Positions 16,961 through 25,391 of a stretch of 41,821 bases of DNA are shown here, piece after piece; the stretch's first letter is position 1; the number at the start of each line of letters is the position of its first letter. The notes beneath the pieces were generated by a model, which saw only the letters and a list, made by a program, of their open reading frames with translations, had not been told where the DNA came from and searched no databases. The position numbers and the translations under genes were made by a program. Source of the DNA: Saprospiraceae bacterium. Lineage in GTDB: Bacteria; Bacteroidota; Bacteroidia; Chitinophagales; Saprospiraceae. The stretch is from the NCBI GenBank assembly GCA_030729925.1, contig JANQWK010000045.1, forward strand, positions 1-41,821. The letters run 5' to 3'.

Positions 16961-16968
16961 TATCTTTG
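16961..16968 (+). promoter_or_regulatory. Candidate -7 element upstream of recQ
   Basis: TATCTTTG is a perfect match to the Bacteroidota -7 box TAnnTTTG, in the recQ direction, between the divergent kdsD and recQ. No good TTG lies 19 bases upstream (TTCG at 16937-16940 is the closest). A short inverted repeat, CTCACTTGTGAG at 16973-16984, would sit at the transcript start. Confidence 0.45.
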
Positions 16969-17109
16969 ACAGCTCACTTGTGAGAGCCGTATTTTTGTTT
17001 TATAAAAAACTGATAAAAAGAGCGTTAAGTATTTGTATTCTTCTAATAGAAGATGGGAATTCAATTCTTGAATAGACCACAAAAATACGCTAAAAATCTA
17101 GTCGGAAGC

Positions 17110-19320
17110 ATGAATCCATTAAGAGTTGAGCAAGAATCTTTGCGGGAGGCATTGCACAGGTACTTTGGCTTTGACACCTTCAAAGATAACCAGGGGGCGA
17201 TTATCACGAGTATTTTGCAGGGGCACGATACTTTTGTAATCATGCCGACGGGTGGGGGCAAGTCGCTGTGTTATCAGCTGCCGGCATTGATGCTGGAAGG
17301 TACGGCGATCATCATTTCGCCGTTGATTGCCTTGATGAAGAACCAGGTGGATTCGATCCGCGGGTATAGTCACAGCGACGAGGTGGCGCATTTTCTGAAT
17401 TCTTCGCTTACGAAGGCGCAGATGAAGCAGGTTCGGCAGGACATTGCGGATGGCAAGACGAAGTTGTTGTTTATCGCTCCGGAGACCTTGACCAAGGACG
17501 AGAACATAGAGTTTTTCAAGCAGGTGAATGTATCGTTTGTGGCGGTGGACGAGGCGCATTGCATTTCGGAGTGGGGGCACGATTTCCGGCCGGAATACCG
17601 GCGGATCCGGGCCATGCTGGATGCCATCCGGGACGACATCCCGATTATTGCACTCACGGCTACGGCTACGCCCAAGGTGCAGTCTGATATCTTGAAGAAT
17701 ATAGACATGAAGGACTACAACAGTTTTGTGTCGTCTTTCAACCGCGAGAATTTGTATTATGAGGTGCGCCCCAAGGGCAAAAAAGAGCAGACCCTCAAAC
17801 AGATTTTGCAGCTGATCCGGCAGTTTTCCGGCAAATCGGGTATCATTTATGTGCAGAGCCGCAAAGCGGCGGAAGAGATTGCTCAGGCGCTGCAGGTCAA
17901 CAATATCAAGGCTGCCCCCTACCATGCGGGACTGGATGCCAAAACCCGAAGCAAGACCCAGGATGATTTTTTGATGGAGGCGGTGGATGTGATTGTGGCG
18001 ACGATTGCGTTCGGGATGGGAATAGATAAGCCGGATGTGCGTTTTGTGGTGCACTACGACATTCCGAAGAGCATAGAGAATTATTATCAGGAGACGGGGC
18101 GAGCCGGTCGCGATGGACTGGAGGGATATTGTGTGGCTTTTTATTCGCACAAGGATATTCATAAGTTGGAAAAATTTCTCCGCGACAAGCCGGTAGCGGA
18201 GCGGGAAATGAGCATGCAGTTGATGCAGGAGGTGATGGCTTATGCAGAAACAACAGGCTGTCGCAGGCGATTTTTGCTGCACTATTTTGGGGAGTCCTAT
18301 GATGATTCGGCTTGTGACAATCGCTGCGACAATTGCAAGTACCCCAAAGAGAAAATAGCGGTCAAGGAGGAGATGCGGATTGCCGTGGAGGCTGCGCTCA
18401 GCCTGGAGGAGCACTATCCGGTCAAAACCCTGATAGATTTTGTGATGGGCGTGAGCAACAAAGAGATGGTGGACTTCAAATTTAACCAACGGCCCTTGTT
18501 TGGGATCGGAAGCAAGAAGGACGAAATTTTCTGGAATTCCGTTTTCCGGCATGCCATTCTGAATGGGCTGCTCTACAAGGATATCGAGTCGTATGGTTTG
18601 CTCAAAATCACCCCTTCCGGGCACGATTTCCTGAAAAAGCCCTGGTCCATCGCTATTCCGCTCAACCACGATTTTAGTCAGGATACGGTTCCCGATACGG
18701 AGGCAGAAGTGATGAAGTCGGCTGTCCTGGACGAAACCCTGATGGTATTGCTAAGGGATCTGCGGCGCAAAGAAAGCAAGCGACTGGGTATTCCGCCTTA
18801 TGTTATTTTTCAGGATCCTTCCCTGGAAGATATGGCTACGCGCTATCCGATCAACATGGAGGATATGGAGAAAATCTCCGGGGTCAGCAAAGGCAAGGCA
18901 GAACGCTATGGCCGTCCCTTTGTGCGCATGATCAAAACGTATGTGGAAGAAAATGAAATCGAGCGACCCACCGATTTTGTCGTCAAACAGGTAGCCAATA
19001 AATCCCGGATAAAAGTGAATATCATCAAAGGGATAGATAGTCAGACCGATCTGGAGGATCTCGCCGAGGCCAACAGCATGAGTATGGAGGATCTGCTCAA
19101 GGAAATGTATGCAATTGTGTCGTCAGGAACCAAACTCAATATTGATTATTACCTGGAGGATAACATGGACGAAAATACCCGGGAGGATATTTTTGACTAT
19201 TTCCGACATGCAGATACCGATAACCTGGATGTTGCTTACCGCGAACTCAAAGAGGATGATATCTCCATCGAGGAAATCGAATTGGTGCGCATCGCCTTTC
19301 TGACCGAATTGGCCAATTGA
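17110..19320 (+). CDS. recQ: ATP-dependent DNA helicase RecQ
   Basis: A 736-residue 3'-5' helicase of DNA repair and recombination. In order: N-terminal FGFDTFKDNQ, Walker A MPTGGGKS, DEAH box (VDEAHCISEWGHDFRPEY), SAT-like LTATATPK, motif VI QETGRAGRDG, the zinc-binding region with Cys pairs (TTGCRRR, ACDNRCDNC), a winged-helix RQC region (PVKTLIDFVMGVSNKEM) and an HRDC domain (LLRDLRRKESKRLGIPPYVI). An additional helical C-terminus of about 110 residues (SRIKVNIIKGIDSQTDLEDL) is common in RecQ of this phylum. An in-frame ATG at 17053 would add 19 basic residues; ATG 17110 fits the family start better. It is followed after 24 bases by aroQ. Confidence 0.96.
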   Translation: MNPLRVEQESLREALHRYFGFDTFKDNQGAIITSILQGHDTFVIMPTGGGKSLCYQLPALMLEGTAIIISPLIALMKNQVDSIRGYSHSDEVAHFLNSSLTKAQMKQVRQDIADGKTKLLFIAPETLTKDENIEFFKQVNVSFVAVDEAHCISEWGHDFRPEYRRIRAMLDAIRDDIPIIALTATATPKVQSDILKNIDMKDYNSFVSSFNRENLYYEVRPKGKKEQTLKQILQLIRQFSGKSGIIYVQSRKAAEEIAQALQVNNIKAAPYHAGLDAKTRSKTQDDFLMEAVDVIVATIAFGMGIDKPDVRFVVHYDIPKSIENYYQETGRAGRDGLEGYCVAFYSHKDIHKLEKFLRDKPVAEREMSMQLMQEVMAYAETTGCRRRFLLHYFGESYDDSACDNRCDNCKYPKEKIAVKEEMRIAVEAALSLEEHYPVKTLIDFVMGVSNKEMVDFKFNQRPLFGIGSKKDEIFWNSVFRHAILNGLLYKDIESYGLLKITPSGHDFLKKPWSIAIPLNHDFSQDTVPDTEAEVMKSAVLDETLMVLLRDLRRKESKRLGIPPYVIFQDPSLEDMATRYPINMEDMEKISGVSKGKAERYGRPFVRMIKTYVEENEIERPTDFVVKQVANKSRIKVNIIKGIDSQTDLEDLAEANSMSMEDLLKEMYAIVSSGTKLNIDYYLEDNMDENTREDIFDYFRHADTDNLDVAYRELKEDDISIEEIELVRIAFLTELAN

Positions 19321-19344
19321 CCCTGTAACTCAATTAAGAATAAT

Positions 19345-19773
19345 ATGAAAATCAACATCATAAATGGTCCAAACCTCAACCTGCTGGGCAAGCGGGAGCC
19401 GCAAATTTATGGCCAAGAGACTTTCGTGGATTTTTTCGAGCGGTTGTACAAACTTTACCCCCAGCTGGATCTGAATTATTTCCAGAGCAATTCAGAGGGC
19501 GTGATTATTGACAAACTTCACGATTTTGGGTTTTCTGCCGATGGCATTATCCTGAACGCGGGAGCTTATTCCCATACATCCATTGCCATAGCCGATGCTA
19601 TAAAGGCCATTCCCAGCCCGGTCGTGGAGGTGCATATTTCCAATGTGTTTGCCCGCGAGGATTACAGGCACCATTCGATGCTGTCTGCCCATTGCGCCGG
19701 AGTGATTGTAGGCTGCGGACTGGAAGGCTACCGACTGGCTATCGAGCTTTTCTTGATGCGCCAGGGAAGCTGA
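19345..19773 (+). CDS. aroQ: 3-dehydroquinate dehydratase, type II
   Basis: A 142-residue enzyme of the shikimate pathway that dehydrates 3-dehydroquinate. The type II signature is complete: INGPNLNLLGKREPQIYG with R17 and Y22, the substrate loop LNAGAYSHTS (N73), and EVHISNVFAREDYRHHS with catalytic H98. Length is typical for the dodecameric type II family. It begins 24 bases after recQ, probably co-transcribed, and ends one base from the stop of a convergent membrane protein gene. Confidence 0.97.
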   Translation: MKINIINGPNLNLLGKREPQIYGQETFVDFFERLYKLYPQLDLNYFQSNSEGVIIDKLHDFGFSADGIILNAGAYSHTSIAIADAIKAIPSPVVEVHISNVFAREDYRHHSMLSAHCAGVIVGCGLEGYRLAIELFLMRQGS

Positions 19774-19774
19774 A

Positions 19775-20290
19775 CTAAGGCACAGGGACTACACTGATAT
19801 CCAGCATTCGCAAATTCTTGCGTTTGCCTATCTTTACTTTTTTGGTTCCCAAGAGTTTGTCTAGAAGCAATGCCGTACCCAGAGAGGAACCGGTCACGAT
19901 GGCGTCTGACCAGCGGTAATTCGTGTCAGGATCCCCATCCGTAAGCGTGCCGACGACGGCAAAACCAGACCAACCCAATCCAAACCAAAACAGCGAAGTA
20001 GAAATGCCTTGCACGAAAGAGCGCTGGAATTTTAAAGCCTGGATATCTTTGATGTTGACGTAGCGGTCTTCCAAGACCAGTAAATTTTGGTCTATCAAAA
20101 AATCTTCAATCGTGTGGGTATGCCAGATATCCTGGTTGCGCAACTGGTAACTGATTTCAGCCCCGGGATATATTTTTTTGGCCTTGGGCTTGCCAAAGGT
20201 CTCAATTTGCAGAAATTTTTGCCCATAAACGGGCAAGCACAAGCAAAGAAGCACAAATCCTACAAAAAAACGCCGGGTACGGTATTGCAT
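19775..20290 (-). CDS. Small exported/membrane protein of unknown function
   Basis: A 171-residue protein I do not recognise. A signal sequence (RRFFVGFVLLCLCLPVYGQ) is followed by a mostly beta domain (KKIYPGAEISYQLRN, EDRYVNIKDIQALKFQ) and two hydrophobic stretches near residues 98-115 and 130-145 (STSLFWFGLGWSGFAVVG; IVTGSSLGTALLLDKLL). Upstream in-frame ATGs exist inside rnpA (to 20350), but ATG 20290 sits directly before the signal peptide and 19 bases after the rnpA stop, so it is preferred. It is likely co-transcribed with rnpA. Confidence 0.78.
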   Translation of the reverse strand: MQYRTRRFFVGFVLLCLCLPVYGQKFLQIETFGKPKAKKIYPGAEISYQLRNQDIWHTHTIEDFLIDQNLLVLEDRYVNIKDIQALKFQRSFVQGISTSLFWFGLGWSGFAVVGTLTDGDPDTNYRWSDAIVTGSSLGTALLLDKLLGTKKVKIGKRKNLRMLDISVVPVP

Positions 20291-20309
20291 TGCTGAGTCA
20301 TTTAATCCA

Positions 20310-20735
20310 TTAAACCTTGCCATCCGAATCGTTGGGGGCTGAAGCGGCAACTATCTTTTTCCCCAGGCGATTGAGGGCCTTCGATATTTGAGGCTCCACC
20401 GCTGCATATACAGGCAGACTTTTGTCCACATACATAATCATGATGGCATAGCACTGGGTTTCTCCTGCAAGTGCCTGATAAAGCTCATGTTTGTGAAGCC
20501 GGTAGGCCTCCCGAATCAGTCGTTTGATCCGGTTGCGATCCACCGCCCTGGGAAATTTTTTTCGCGGAACGCTGATCGCCACCTGTACGGGAAAAACGCT
20601 TTGCACGCCTTCCAGCGGCAACCAAATGATCCGAAAAGGATAGTGGTTGAGTGCACGCCCGGAAGTAAACAGACTGCGAATGGCAGTAAAGTTTTTCAGG
20701 CGCTCTTCCCTACTGAACGAAAAATCAATTTTCAT
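20310..20735 (-). CDS. rnpA: Ribonuclease P protein component
   Basis: A 141-residue protein that assists the RNase P RNA in tRNA 5' processing. It carries FSREERLKNFTAIRSLFTSG at the N-terminus and the diagnostic RNR motif (AVDRNRIKRLIREAYRL) in the middle, preceded by AISVPRKKFPR. rpmH, its usual upstream partner in many bacteria, is not next to it; the upstream neighbour is the divergent radC. A small exported protein follows 19 bases downstream. Confidence 0.93.
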   Translation of the reverse strand: MKIDFSFSREERLKNFTAIRSLFTSGRALNHYPFRIIWLPLEGVQSVFPVQVAISVPRKKFPRAVDRNRIKRLIREAYRLHKHELYQALAGETQCYAIMIMYVDKSLPVYAAVEPQISKALNRLGKKIVAASAPNDSDGKV

Positions 20736-20749
20736 AACCTGCTATAATC

Positions 20750-20790
20750 TTGCTCACCTATTTCGTCAAATGGGTATTAAGTAAGGTAAT
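20750..20790 (+). repeat. Intergenic repeat, copy C (left part only, no hairpin)
   Basis: TTGCTCACCT (20750-20759), GGTATTAA (20773-20780) and GGTAAT (20785-20790) occur with exactly the same spacing as in copy A at 2909-2949; the ungapped 41-base alignment has about 29 identities. The palindromic part found in copies A and B is absent. The element lies in the rnpA leader on the opposite strand and between rnpA and radC. Confidence 0.6.
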
Positions 20791-20808
20791 GATCCTTTTT
20801 TGTTCCAC

Positions 20809-20816
20809 CAAATTTA
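20809..20816 (-). promoter_or_regulatory. Candidate -7 element of rnpA
   Basis: On the minus strand this reads TAAATTTG, a perfect TAnnTTTG match about 75 bases upstream of the rnpA ATG. No clear -33 TTG at the right distance was found, so confidence is limited. Confidence 0.35.
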
Positions 20817-20830
20817 CTGCCAAAATACGT

Positions 20831-21523
20831 ATGAATGCCATAAAACCACACAAATTGAAAATGAAAGATTGGGATGCAGCCGACCTACCCCGCGAAAAGC
20901 TGCTCAACAGCGGTCCGCGCACCCTTACCGATGCCGAACTCCTCGCTATCCTGCTCCGATCGGGCAACCGGGAGGAAACCGCCCTCGATGTAGCCAAAAA
21001 GCTAATCCCCCTGATCCGGGAAAATGCCGCTCATTGCCACGCCCGCGACCTGATGCCCTTCAAAGGTATCGGCGAGGCAAAAGCCATTACGATTATTGCC
21101 GCTATAGAACTGGGCAGGCGCCTTTCGTCCATACCCCCCAAAGACAATCCGGCAATCCGCTCCAGCCGCGATGCGTACGATGCTATCAAAACCGAACTCG
21201 AAGGACTCCCCCACGAGGAATTCTGGATCATCCTCCTCAACCGCGCCCATGCCCCCATCCGCAAACACCGCATTAGCTCCGGCGGAGTGTCCGGCACCGT
21301 GGTGGACAGCAAACTGGTTTTTAAGGAGGCCCTCGCATCCCTGGCTTGCAGCCTGATTCTGTGCCACAACCACCCCTCCGGTAACCTGAAACCCAGCCAG
21401 GCCGATATCCAACTTACCGAAAAAATACGCAATGCCGCCAAAGTCTTCGATATTCAACTCCTCGATCACCTGATTATCGGCAACCAAGAATATTTTAGTT
21501 TTGCCGATGAAGGGCTGTTGTAA
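20831..21523 (+). CDS. radC: RadC family JAB-domain protein
   Basis: A 230-residue protein of the RadC/MPN group. An N-terminal helix-hairpin-helix part (TDAELLAILLRSG, FKGIGEAKAITIIAAIELGR) is followed by the JAB metalloprotease-like domain with the metal motif LCHNHPSGNLKPSQAD (HxH...D). The family name comes from DNA repair, but its actual role is not settled. The frame is open upstream to 20750, but ATG 20831 removes an unlikely basic leader and keeps the divergent rnpA promoter free. It is divergent from rnpA. Confidence 0.95.
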   Translation: MNAIKPHKLKMKDWDAADLPREKLLNSGPRTLTDAELLAILLRSGNREETALDVAKKLIPLIRENAAHCHARDLMPFKGIGEAKAITIIAAIELGRRLSSIPPKDNPAIRSSRDAYDAIKTELEGLPHEEFWIILLNRAHAPIRKHRISSGGVSGTVVDSKLVFKEALASLACSLILCHNHPSGNLKPSQADIQLTEKIRNAAKVFDIQLLDHLIIGNQEYFSFADEGLL

Positions 21524-21590
21524 TTAAGCGCACCTGCCTGACTCCGTAGCTTCTCCCTGATCAAATTTTTTCAAAAAACCCTCCAACAAA

Positions 21591-21663
21591 GGTTACTTTT
21601 TGAAGGGGCAAGGTATTAACAAGGGTAATCTAGGTGGAAGTCACCTTAAGGTGCCTTCCACCT
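21591..21663 (+). repeat. Intergenic palindromic repeat, copy B
   Basis: The left part has CTTTTTGAAG (21596-21605), AAGGTATTAA (21610-21619) and AGGGTAATC (21622-21630), shared with copy A. A palindrome with 16-base arms follows at 21632-21663, centred on TTAA at 21647/21648. One stem pair is C-G in copy A and G-C here, a compensatory change, and the single mismatch is at the same stem position (here T opposite C). It lies between radC and the MsbA-like exporter, about 90 bases before that gene's promoter. Confidence 0.8.
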
Positions 21664-21727
21664 GTGTTTTAAAACTTTGATAATCAATATTTTGATTTTT
21701 TTTCACCACACTCAACCACAAGAAACC

Positions 21728-21758
21728 TTTGAGATCGGAGTCACAACGCTTATCTTTG
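21728..21758 (+). promoter_or_regulatory. Promoter of the MsbA-like ABC exporter
   Basis: TTTG (21728-21731), a 19-base spacer and TATCTTTG (21751-21758) are a complete match to the Bacteroidota housekeeping promoter. The predicted start is about 35 bases upstream of the ATG at 21801. Confidence 0.8.
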
Positions 21759-21800
21759 TGGGCGTTGTAGTCACAAGCACACCCTACAACACCAAAATAT

Positions 21801-23561
21801 ATGTCCCAGGCAAAAAATAAGTTCGACTGGTACCTGCTAGGCAGGGTATTGGCGTTAGCGAGGCCATACCGCCTGCTGTTTGTTGCTGCGGGCGTACTCG
21901 CGGTCGTCCTGGCGCCCCTGTCTATCCTTAAACCTTACCTGATCAAGGTCATGGTGGACGACTATATTTTTCGGGCCGATCTCGTGGGGCTGGCCAATAT
22001 AGCGCTGCTCAGTTTGGCGGTGCTGGTGGTAGAGGTATTGCTGCACTATGCATTCCTGTATTCCACGAACTGGCTGGGTCAATCGGTGATCAAAGATTTG
22101 CGCCTTTCGGTGTTTGAACACCTGACCCGACTGCGGCTCAGTTATTTCGACCGAACGCCTATCGGGACTTCTACCACGCGTACCATCAATGATATCGAGA
22201 CGATCAACACGGTTTTTACCGAAGGAGTAATTACCATTGTGGCCGATATTCTCACGGTGATCGCGGTGTTTGCCATCATGCTTTTTACCAGTTGGAAATT
22301 GACCCTGATCTGTGTCACGACCTTCCCTTTTCTGATTGTGGCGGGCTATGTGTTTAAGGAAAAAGTGAAGGCGTCTTTCCAGCGGGTGCGGGGTGAAATT
22401 GCAAAGATGAATGCTTTTTTGCAAGAGCACATTAGCGGCATGCGCATTATCCAGATATTCAATACTGAAGACCGGGAAATGGAGAAATTTCGGGTCATCA
22501 ATCGAAGATATACCAAGGCGAACCTGGATTCGATCCTGTATTATGCTGTTTTTTACCCGGTGGTGGAGTTGATCTCCGCTGCTTCGCTGGCGCTGATGAT
22601 TTGGTATGGTGCAGGAGAGGCCGTCCGGAATGAAGTGACGCTTGGGGCACTTGTGGCTTTCCCCTTGTTCTTGTCTATGCTCTTCCGACCTATCCGGATG
22701 CTGGCAGACAAGTTCAATACGCTCCAAATGGGTTTGGTGGCAGCCGAACGGGTATTTTCTCTGTTGGATCAGCGCGATTTCATCGAAAACAAGGGTACTT
22801 TCCATCCGGAAAAACTACAGGGGGCGGTTAAATTTGACCAGGTCTGGTTTGCTTACCAGGCTAAGGATTATGTGATCAAAGACCTGAGTTTTTCGATCCG
22901 GCCCGGCGAGACGCTGGCCATTGTGGGCAGTACGGGTTCGGGCAAGTCCACCATTATCAATTTGCTCAACCGCTTTTACGATATTCAGAAGGGGCATATC
23001 CTCATAGACGACAAAGACCTGCGCGAATACGATTTGCAGGCCTTCCGCCGCCGTATTGCCATCGTGCTGCAGGATGTGTTTTTGTTTTCTGGTTCTGTAC
23101 TCGAAAATATTACCCTGCGGGATAGTGCTATCACCAGGGAACAGGTCGTAGAGGCTGCAAAAATGATCGGTGCGCATGAGTTTATCGAGCGCTTGCCGGG
23201 CGGATACGATTATCAGGTGATGGAGAGGGGAGCTACCCTGTCCATGGGCCAGCGACAATTGGTTTCTTTTGTGCGGGCACTGGTTTTTAATCCCGATATC
23301 CTCATCCTGGACGAGGCGACTTCTTCCATTGATCCCGAGTCAGAGGGGATTATTCAATATGCCATTGAAAAATTGATCGCGCGGCGTACGTCCATTATCA
23401 TCGCCCACCGCCTGTCCACTATTCGGCATGCCAGCCGGGTAATGGTGCTGGCACAGGGGCAGTTGCAGGAGATAGGTACCCACGATGAGCTGCTGGCCAT
23501 CGAAGGTGGCCACTACAAAGGATTGTACGAATCGCAGTTTTTACAGCCTGCCCCCTTGTAG
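21801..23561 (+). CDS. MsbA-like ABC exporter (membrane + ATPase domains)
   Basis: A 586-residue type-1 ABC half-exporter, presumably acting as a dimer in the inner membrane on lipids or drugs. About six helices (1-310) carry the conserved FDRTPIGTSTTRTINDIETI and the coupling region HISGMRIIQIFNTEDREMEKF. The ATPase domain is canonical: Walker A GSTGSGKST (376), Q-loop VLQDVFLFSG, signature LSMGQRQ, Walker B ILDEATSS (D504, E505) and H-loop AHRLST (H536). It is a useful contrast to the degenerate exporter at 3318. It is alone in its transcript and ends 7 bases before a convergent outer-membrane protein gene. Confidence 0.93.
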   Translation: MSQAKNKFDWYLLGRVLALARPYRLLFVAAGVLAVVLAPLSILKPYLIKVMVDDYIFRADLVGLANIALLSLAVLVVEVLLHYAFLYSTNWLGQSVIKDLRLSVFEHLTRLRLSYFDRTPIGTSTTRTINDIETINTVFTEGVITIVADILTVIAVFAIMLFTSWKLTLICVTTFPFLIVAGYVFKEKVKASFQRVRGEIAKMNAFLQEHISGMRIIQIFNTEDREMEKFRVINRRYTKANLDSILYYAVFYPVVELISAASLALMIWYGAGEAVRNEVTLGALVAFPLFLSMLFRPIRMLADKFNTLQMGLVAAERVFSLLDQRDFIENKGTFHPEKLQGAVKFDQVWFAYQAKDYVIKDLSFSIRPGETLAIVGSTGSGKSTIINLLNRFYDIQKGHILIDDKDLREYDLQAFRRRIAIVLQDVFLFSGSVLENITLRDSAITREQVVEAAKMIGAHEFIERLPGGYDYQVMERGATLSMGQRQLVSFVRALVFNPDILILDEATSSIDPESEGIIQYAIEKLIARRTSIIIAHRLSTIRHASRVMVLAQGQLQEIGTHDELLAIEGGHYKGLYESQFLQPAPL

Positions 23562-23568
23562 CGCTGTT

Positions 23569-25233
23569 TCAAAAATCAAAACGGCTTCGGCCGAGATTGA
23601 CCCGGATGCCCGAACTCACGAAGTGGCTAAGCTGGTCGAGACGGTCGTCCGCACTGTCTTTTTTGCGATAGCCATAACTGACATCCAGAAAGGTGTTGTG
23701 CCGGATCTGGTAACTCAGATCCAGTCCGGCAATCAGAGTTCGATAGCCCAATCCCTGTCCAATGCGGTTGTTGTAGTCTTGTGCACGCGAAAGGTACGAC
23801 AACAGGATATTGTTGCCCTGGTTTTGCCCGGGAGGGTCGTCAGCGGCAGCAACGCGTATCAGTCGGCCTTCCAATAACCACCGTTGCGCGGGCTGATAGC
23901 GCAATAGGGCCACGCTTTCGCGAAAACCTGCTCCAAGCGGATGCGCCAAAGGCTGATTGAAATGGGCGTAGTTGGCCGAACTGTCCCTGTGGGTGTAGGT
24001 GTAGGGACGCGCCTGGTTGTATTCGAGCGTCAAATCCAGATGGTCCACCCCCAGCATATTGATCCATTTTAAGCCCAGCTGAAACGCATATTTGTTGGCC
24101 CACCAGCCCCTGCGTTCCAAAAACAGTTCGTCGAACTTGAATTCATCCAGCTGAAACTGCCCATACACCTGGAGCCGCCGAAAGAGGTTCCACCGGACAT
24201 CCGCGCCAATGAGGACATTGTCCGGACTGCCTAGCGCCCCCTCTATGCTTCGATAAAAAATAAAAGGGTTGAGGTAGTTGAGTTCGAAAAAGTTGTCCCG
24301 TTCAAAAACGACCGCCTCAAACAAACCGAAATTGAGGTTGGGGCGGATCTGGATACTCAGATGATGCGCTGCCAGGTATTTTTTGGGCACCAGCCCAAGT
24401 CCGCCTTGTTGAACCGGCGAAGTGTGTCCAAGTTCGGCAAATAAGTTCTGGTAATGCAGTTTCCATACCCGCCAGTTCAATTTGAGAAACAGGTGGTTCG
24501 CGGCAAAATCGGAAAGCAGCAGAGAGCGATAGCCCTGGCCGATGAAATTTCTGCCGTAGCCCAACTGAACACCGACGTGCGGGGTGACCTTAAATGCCAG
24601 GTAGCTCTGACTGTTGAGAAAATCATGCCCCCCGGAAATATCCAGCAGGGTACTGGAATACGTTTTGTAAAGACCTGCACCCGGTATGGCTCGGTTGCGC
24701 GCGATCCAGTCTCGCACATACGCCGGAAACCTGGCCTGCGATTCGAGAATTTCCAGAGAAAAGTACAGGCGATCATCCACCCCGCCTCTTAAAGTCAGTC
24801 CGCGGGTATTTTCAAAAAGCGCCTGGGAATCTTCCCGGTCCACTCCTGCACTCAGCCGCAGCACAGGATCTGCCTGCAGGAAAAAACCCTGCTCGCGGAC
24901 GCCATAAAAAGCAGCGGGACTGCGGTAAAAATGTCGAAACAATGGCTTGCGACGAGACATCACCTGCAGACTATCCGGCAACCATTCAGAATTGTCGGCC
25001 AATAAGTACTGCAAATCACCTGCAGCACTTACCTGCAAAGAAGAGTCGAGGTTCAACACAAAGTCCACCACATCCTGGCGATCCAAGTACTTGAGCGAAG
25101 CATGGAAGTAATCGTTCCGCCCCTGGAGCACTTCCAGCCGATCCAGTATCGGATACCCCGGATGCCCTGCCGGGAGGGGGCTACCCTGTGCAAAAATAAA
25201 ATGGGGAAGGAGTAGAAAGCACCACCAACGCAT
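23569..25233 (-). CDS. Outer-membrane beta-barrel protein, Wzi (capsule assembly)-like
   Basis: A 554-residue protein with a signal peptide ([16 protein letters not shown]). After about 130 residues the sequence becomes a run of alternating amphipathic strands and ends in aromatic RSRFDF, as outer-membrane barrels do. The segment [20 protein letters not shown] resembles the core of Wzi/capsule-assembly-like proteins, which bind polysaccharide at the cell surface; the assignment is moderate. The frame is open upstream to 25377, but the ATG at 25233 directly precedes the signal peptide. Transcribed alone, divergent from aconitase. Confidence 0.75.
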   Translation of the reverse strand: MRWWCFLLLPHFIFAQGSPLPAGHPGYPILDRLEVLQGRNDYFHASLKYLDRQDVVDFVLNLDSSLQVSAAGDLQYLLADNSEWLPDSLQVMSRRKPLFRHFYRSPAAFYGVREQGFFLQADPVLRLSAGVDREDSQALFENTRGLTLRGGVDDRLYFSLEILESQARFPAYVRDWIARNRAIPGAGLYKTYSSTLLDISGGHDFLNSQSYLAFKVTPHVGVQLGYGRNFIGQGYRSLLLSDFAANHLFLKLNWRVWKLHYQNLFAELGHTSPVQQGGLGLVPKKYLAAHHLSIQIRPNLNFGLFEAVVFERDNFFELNYLNPFIFYRSIEGALGSPDNVLIGADVRWNLFRRLQVYGQFQLDEFKFDELFLERRGWWANKYAFQLGLKWINMLGVDHLDLTLEYNQARPYTYTHRDSSANYAHFNQPLAHPLGAGFRESVALLRYQPAQRWLLEGRLIRVAAADDPPGQNQGNNILLSYLSRAQDYNNRIGQGLGYRTLIAGLDLSYQIRHNTFLDVSYGYRKKDSADDRLDQLSHFVSSGIRVNLGRSRFDF

Positions 25234-25260
25234 GTTCAAAGATTTTACTGAAGGCTTTAT

Positions 25261-25284
25261 CGCCCAAACGGGCGAACAAAAATA
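25261..25284 (-). promoter_or_regulatory. Candidate -7 box and leader hairpin of the Wzi-like gene
   Basis: On the minus strand TATTTTTG (25284-25277) is a perfect TAnnTTTG. Immediately downstream, CGCCC and GGGCG (25261-25274, loop of four) form a short perfect hairpin at the predicted transcript start. A -33 TTG at the standard distance is not evident. Confidence 0.4.
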
Positions 25285-25313
25285 CGCCCCGAGACATTCA
25301 ATTAGGAAAGAAG

Positions 25314-25343
25314 TTACGAAATAGGCAGAAAATTGTACTTTTG
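25314..25343 (+). promoter_or_regulatory. Candidate promoter of aconitase
   Basis: TTA (25314-25316), a 19-base spacer and TACTTTTG (25336-25343), a perfect TAnnTTTG box. The predicted start is about 45 bases upstream of the ATG at 25392. Confidence 0.55.
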
Positions 25344-25391
25344 TGGCAAATTTCTGCGCATAAGATTCTTCAATCAAAAAATCTGCAATCT

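Noticed and set aside
17119-18669. 516-codon open frame antisense to recQ
   Set aside because: It is the shadow of a well-conserved recQ; the product is low-complexity His/Leu/Arg-rich with no domain, as expected from the opposite strand of a biased coding region.
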